A stretch of 16,313 bases of DNA from CAYLSO01 sp964386525. GTDB taxonomy: Bacteria > Eisenbacteria > RBG-16-71-46 > DASYSL01. Below the pieces are notes generated by a model, which was given only the letters and a program-made list of their open reading frames with translations, had not been told where the DNA came from and made no database searches. Both the position numbers and the translations under genes were made by a program. How positions within the stretch are numbered: position 1 is the first letter of the stretch; each line of letters begins with the position of its first letter. Shown one piece after another: positions 13,851 to 16,313 of this stretch. The stretch is taken from positions 1 to 16,313 of the forward strand of contig CAYLSO010000193.1 of NCBI GenBank assembly GCA_964386525.1. The letters run 5' to 3'.

Positions 13851-13872
13851 GCTGCGGCGGCGCATCCGCAGC
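13851..13872. promoter_or_regulatory. Dyad upstream of the sigma-54 promoter
   Basis: GCTGCGG (13851-13857) and CCGCAGC (13866-13872) are perfect inverted arms 8 bases apart, centred about 68 bases before the predicted sigma-54 start. A wider imperfect pair, AACCCG (13831-13836) and CGGGTT (13872-13877), flanks it. It could be an activator-binding site, though the spacing is a little short for a typical enhancer. Confidence 0.35.
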
Positions 13873-13903
13873 GGGTTACGGGCCCCTGCGGGCGGCCCCC
13901 GAC

Positions 13904-13918
13904 TGGCACACGGCTTGC
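13904..13918 (+). promoter_or_regulatory. Sigma-54 (RpoN) promoter
   Basis: TGGCAC (13904-13909), five bases, then TTGC (13915-13918): both halves of the -24/-12 consensus are exact with the required spacing, and a C precedes TGGCAC as in most real sites. Transcription would start near 13930 and run toward the hydrolase-SUKH-SEC-C operon, 275 bases away. Confidence 0.6.
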
Positions 13919-14055
13919 CCTTGTGGAGTGGTGCGCCCGCGAGGGTGCATCTGCACGAGCGGCGCAGGGTACGCTTCAACGCGCGCTGTCATCCCGTGAC
14001 CCCGGCGTCCCTGCCCGCTCGGACAGTAGTGGACCCAACCTCCCAGCCCCCAACG

Positions 14056-14084
14056 CCGGCCCGGTGCGACGCACACCGGGCCGG
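14056..14084 (+). other. Strong hairpin between sigma-54 site and hydrolase gene
   Basis: CCGGCCCGGTG (14056-14066) pairs perfectly with CACCGGGCCGG (14074-14084), an 11-bp stem with a 7-base loop. It could end a short transcript starting near 13930, or be a leader structure in the operon mRNA. No T-run follows it. Confidence 0.5.
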
Positions 14085-14149
14085 TCCACTTCGCGCGGCG
14101 CCGGCCGGCCCGCTCGGGCCCGCCCTCCTCACCCCGCGCCCCCAAGGTG

Positions 14150-14155
14150 TAGAAT
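14150..14155 (+). promoter_or_regulatory. Probable -10 box of the hydrolase operon
   Basis: TAGAAT, identical to the -10 of the DUF948 promoter, lies 50 bases before the hydrolase ATG, predicting a leader of about 43 bases. No good -35 is seen at the right distance, so an activator may be needed. Confidence 0.45.
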
Positions 14156-14204
14156 GCTCGCGCTCCACCCGCTCACGCCGAGCCCTCGCCCCGGAGACCG
14201 CGAG

Positions 14205-14930
14205 ATGACCGAGCTCAATCGAGGATGCCGCATCACCTGGCTCGGCCACGCCGCGCTCCGCGTCGATACGCCAGGCGGCAAGGTGCTGCTCTTCGATCCC
14301 TGGCTCACCAACCCCAAGGCTCCCGCCGGCGCGCTGGCCGCACTCGACCGCGTCGACGCGCTACTCGTCACCCACGGGCACTTCGATCACCTCGGGGAGA
14401 CGGTGGCCATCGGGCGCCGGTTCCAGCCCGAGGTGCCGTGCATCTTCGAGCTGCACCTCTACCTGCAGGGCAAGGGGCTGGAGCAGACGCGTCCCATGAA
14501 CAAGGGCGGCAGCCAGGTGGTGGCGGGCGGGATCCGGGTCACGATGACGCACGCCGACCACTCGGCAGGCATCGACGACGACGAGCGGCCCGGCCAGGTG
14601 ATCTACGGCGGCGAGCCTTGCGGCTTCGTGGTGGAGATGGAGAACGGCTTCCGCCTCTACTTCGCCGGCGACACCAACGTCTTCGGGGACATGGCGCTGA
14701 TCCGCGATCTGTACGCCCCGGAGGTGGCCGTGCTGCCGATCGGCGACCTCTTCACCATGAGCCCGCGCGAGGCGGCGGCGGCGGCGCGCCGACTCGGGGC
14801 GCGCCACGTGGTGCCCGTGCACTACGGCACCTTCCCGCCGCTCACCGGAACGCCGGCGGAGCTGGCGCGCGAGCTGGCCGGCTCGGGGATCGCGGTGGCG
14901 GAGCTGACGCCGGGGGAGCCGTGGGAATGA
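14205..14930 (+). CDS. UPF0173-type metal-dependent hydrolase (metallo-beta-lactamase fold)
   Basis: A 241-residue protein, close to the usual length of the UPF0173 (YtkL-like) family. All metal-site motifs are present: HGHFDH (57-62), the THADHS histidines (116 and 119), Asp156 in AGDTN and His206 in PVHYG. The fold and a two-metal (usually zinc) site are therefore secure. The substrate of this family is not established. There is no signal peptide, so it is cytoplasmic. The ATG at 14205 has GGAG about 9 bases upstream. An earlier ATG at 14154 lies inside the -10 box and has no ribosome binding site, so it was not used. It is the first gene of a rightward operon and overlaps the SUKH gene by 4 bases (ATGA). 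Confidence 0.93.
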   Translation: MTELNRGCRITWLGHAALRVDTPGGKVLLFDPWLTNPKAPAGALAALDRVDALLVTHGHFDHLGETVAIGRRFQPEVPCIFELHLYLQGKGLEQTRPMNKGGSQVVAGGIRVTMTHADHSAGIDDDERPGQVIYGGEPCGFVVEMENGFRLYFAGDTNVFGDMALIRDLYAPEVAVLPIGDLFTMSPREAAAAARRLGARHVVPVHYGTFPPLTGTPAELARELAGSGIAVAELTPGEPWE

Positions 14931-15436
14931 AGGAGCGCGGGCGGAGCGGACGCAGCGGGCGGAGCAGTTCTCCCTACGGGCGCATCGCGCGCCTGATCGC
15001 CCAGGCGCAGGGCCGCGACCGGGGGGATCTCTTCGCCCCCGCCGAGGAGATCGACCTCGAGTCGCTGCAGCAGCTCGGCATCCCGGAGACGGTGCTCGAG
15101 TTCTACCGCGAGCACGCCCCCGTGGAGGCCATGGACTTCGAGGACGTGCGCCTGTGGGACGCTCCGCACATCCTCGAGGAGAACCACAACTACCACCCGG
15201 GTTCGGAGGTGCACGAGCTGGGCTACGTGGTGGTGGCCGGCAACCGGGGCGGCGACATGTACTGCCTCGACCTCGGCGAGTGGCGCAGCGAGGAGACGCC
15301 GCGCGTCGTGCTGGTGCCGCACGACGTGGAGCTGGGCGCGCGCGACCGCGCCCTGGTCGAGCGCCAGACGCTGCCGGTGGCCGAGTCCTTCGACGAGTTC
15401 CTGTTGCTCCTGGCGCGGGGCGGGACGCCCGACTAG
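14927..15436 (+). CDS. SMI1/KNR4 (SUKH) family protein
   Basis: A 169-residue protein. After a basic, Arg/Ser/Gly-rich tail (1-20), the SUKH pattern appears: LGIPETVLEFYREHAP (50-65), then an acidic strand-rich middle, then ELGYVVVAGNRGGDMYCLDL (97-116), the typical glycine-rich turn and strand ending in Asp. The C-terminus is a helix ESFDEFLLLLARG. SUKH proteins include many immunity proteins to secreted nuclease toxins, and also regulators. No toxin gene is present here, so a housekeeping or partner-binding role is as likely. Its ATG overlaps the hydrolase stop, so the two are translationally coupled, suggesting related work. A GTG-free, single start fits best. Confidence 0.8.
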   Translation: MKERGRSGRSGRSSSPYGRIARLIAQAQGRDRGDLFAPAEEIDLESLQQLGIPETVLEFYREHAPVEAMDFEDVRLWDAPHILEENHNYHPGSEVHELGYVVVAGNRGGDMYCLDLGEWRSEETPRVVLVPHDVELGARDRALVERQTLPVAESFDEFLLLLARGGTPD

Positions 15437-15479
15437 ACTCCTCGCACACCCCGGCGCATCGCGCCCCCGGAGGTCCACC

Positions 15480-16226
15480 ATGTCCGTCCGCCACAAGGAT
15501 CCCTGCCCCTGCGGAAGCGGCAAGAAGTACAAGCACTGCCACCTGAAGAAGGACCTCGAGAAGCGCCAGCACGGGGTGTGGATGCTGCTGGGCGCGGTGG
15601 TCGTGATCGGGGCGGCGGTGCTCTACTTCGCGCTCGGCGGCGGGCTCCCCTGGGGCGGCGGGCGGGCGGGCGCGCCGGCCGGCACGAGCCTGCCGGTGAC
15701 CACCGGAGCCCCGCCGGTGACGGGGACGACCACGGCCACGGGGGCCACGACGGTCGCCTCGGCGGCGTCGAAGGACCAGTCGCCGCTGCCGGGCGGCGCC
15801 GCGCCGCAGCCGTGGCAGTACGACGCGCCGCGCAACCGCTTCTGGCACCCCGATCACGCGCACTGGCACGACGGGCCGCCGCCGGATCCCAGCCAGCGCA
15901 CGGCAGCGACGCCGACGACGTCCGGCACGGCCCCCGCGACAGCGGCCGTCCCGCCCGGCGCTGCGGGACAGCCGCGCGCCACGGTCACGCGCCTGCCCGA
16001 CCCGGTAAGTAACGCCATGTCCAAGATCAACCAGCCGGCACCGGTGGCCGTGGACCAGACCCCGCTGCCCGGCGGCTTGATGCCGACGCCGAATTACTAC
16101 GACGCGGTGAAGAACCGCTTCTGGTCGGCAGAGCACTACCACTGGCATCCGGGCCGTCCGCCGGCGGCGGCGACGACCACGACGGCCCCGCCGGCGGGGG
16201 CGCCGCCGCCGGCGCCCAAGCCCTAG
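15480..16226 (+). CDS. SEC-C zinc-motif membrane protein with duplicated NRFW...HWH element
   Basis: A 248-residue protein. It begins with a complete SEC-C motif, CPCGSGKKYKHCH (9-21), with Cys9, Cys11, Cys20 and His21 as zinc ligands; in SecA this motif binds SecB and the ribosome. One membrane helix follows (about residues 33-52), then a long Thr/Ala/Pro/Gly-rich linker. Two copies of one element lie in it (99-135 and 192-228), sharing DQ[ST]PLPGG, YDA, NRFW and H.HWH. The end is Pro/Ala-rich. By the positive-inside rule the SEC-C head should be cytoplasmic and the repeats periplasmic. GGAGG lies 7 bases before the ATG. It follows the SUKH gene by 43 bases and is probably in the same operon. 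I do not recognise this full architecture; the repeats may bind metal through their histidines. Confidence 0.88.
   Translation: MSVRHKDPCPCGSGKKYKHCHLKKDLEKRQHGVWMLLGAVVVIGAAVLYFALGGGLPWGGGRAGAPAGTSLPVTTGAPPVTGTTTATGATTVASAASKDQSPLPGGAAPQPWQYDAPRNRFWHPDHAHWHDGPPPDPSQRTAATPTTSGTAPATAAVPPGAAGQPRATVTRLPDPVSNAMSKINQPAPVAVDQTPLPGGLMPTPNYYDAVKNRFWSAEHYHWHPGRPPAAATTTTAPPAGAPPPAPKP
15774..15884 (+). repeat. First copy of the NRFW...HWH element
   Basis: Encodes residues 99-135: DQSPLPGG, then YDAPRNRFW, HAHWH and a Gly-Pro-Pro end. It aligns without gaps to the second copy, with about half of the positions identical. Confidence 0.85.
16053..16163 (+). repeat. Second copy of the NRFW...HWH element
   Basis: Encodes residues 192-228: DQTPLPGG, then YDAVKNRFW, HYHWH and Gly-Arg-Pro-Pro. 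It is separated from the first copy by a Thr/Ala/Pro-rich linker of about 56 residues. Confidence 0.85.
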
Positions 16227-16242
16227 ACCACGAATCCGCCGT

Positions 16243-16313
16243 CTAGCGGAACGGGTCGCCGGGCGTGAGGAGCACCGGCACCGGCGGCGCGGCTTTCACG
16301 AGCCGCCACCCTC
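16243..16313 (-). CDS. 3' end of a leftward gene (partial)
   Basis: Reading in from the right edge, a frame is open for 22 codons to a TAG at 16245-16243, giving GWRLVKAAPPVPVLLTPGD and three more residues. Its codon use looks coding (G/C at third positions, sensible composition), and it stops 16 bases from the convergent SEC-C gene. It is too short to identify. Confidence 0.45.
   Translation of the reverse strand, partial: GWRLVKAAPPVPVLLTPGDPFR

Larger units (their letters stand above)
13518..14204. other. 687-base divergent non-coding region rich in regulatory signals
   Basis: The region separates leftward secD from the rightward hydrolase operon. I found no convincing gene: the frames are Arg/Pro/Ala-rich and carry no recognisable motif or good ribosome binding site. 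It does hold a secD promoter, a sigma-54-type promoter pointing right, two notable inverted repeats, a terminator-like hairpin and a -10 box before the hydrolase gene. A non-coding RNA is possible within 13930-14084. Confidence 0.6.

Noticed and set aside
11871..14203. Rightward open frame opposite secD that runs in frame into the hydrolase gene
   Set aside because: The part over secD is an antisense shadow; the hydrolase family begins at 14205 with its own ribosome binding site.
14154..14204. Alternative hydrolase start at the ATG inside TAGAATG
   Set aside because: It overlaps the -10 box, has no ribosome binding site and adds residues not found in the family.
15404..15439. Promoter before the SEC-C gene (TTGCTC ... 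TAGACT)
   Set aside because: Boxes are 24 bases apart, far outside the usual 16-18, and TAGACT overlaps the SUKH stop codon; co-transcription is simpler.

Overview
The window is a very GC-rich stretch of chromosome (roughly 70% by eye) from a Gram-negative bacterium. The diderm signs are an OmpA-type outer-membrane/peptidoglycan-binding protein with thrombospondin type-3 repeats, a lipoprotein, and several exported proteins of unknown function. The combination of TSP3-repeat OmpA, DUF4159, DUF4175, a secreted 'asparagine synthetase B'-like protein and separate secD and secF genes suggests the FCB superphylum or neighbours (Candidatus Eisenbacteria, Gemmatimonadota or similar). This placement is inference. 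I see no mobile elements, rRNA, tRNA or CRISPR arrays.

Left end (1-930): the 3' part of the ompA-like gene runs rightward and converges on a leftward cupin gene. About 230 bases between them hold several strong hairpins, the best being a 13-bp perfect stem that could end transcription from both sides. Further right, still leftward, lie a small membrane pair, DUF948 then YtxH. Its promoter (TTGACC-N17-TAGAAT) is one of the clearest in the window and fixes the DUF948 start.

Middle (2515-13517): seven leftward genes, read in the order secD, secF, a secreted lipoprotein, a DUF4159 protein, a giant DUF4175 membrane/coiled-coil protein, a TPR protein and the 'AsnB-like' exported protein. The last three are joined by 4-base stop/start overlaps, and the other gaps are 46-90 bases, so co-transcription is plausible. 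A second promoter (TAGAAT) sits directly before the DUF4159 start. SecD/SecF drive the late, proton-motive-force-dependent step of Sec export. All the downstream products look exported or membrane-bound, so the block reads as an envelope module of unknown purpose.

Right part (13518-16313): a 687-base non-coding region separates the leftward secD block from a rightward operon. It holds a secD promoter (TTGACA-N18-TAGCTT), a textbook sigma-54 promoter pointing right (TGGCAC-N5-TTGC), a dyad just upstream of it, and an 11-bp perfect hairpin downstream. The rightward operon encodes a UPF0173-type metallo-beta-lactamase-fold hydrolase, a SMI1/KNR4 (SUKH) family protein joined to it by an ATGA overlap, and an unusual SEC-C zinc-motif protein with one membrane segment and a duplicated NRFW...HWH element. 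A convergent leftward gene enters at the right edge.

The most interesting items are the SEC-C/membrane/duplicated-motif protein, the sigma-54 promoter in front of structured non-coding sequence, and the four-gene envelope operon containing two probable glutamine-amidotransferase-like-fold proteins.
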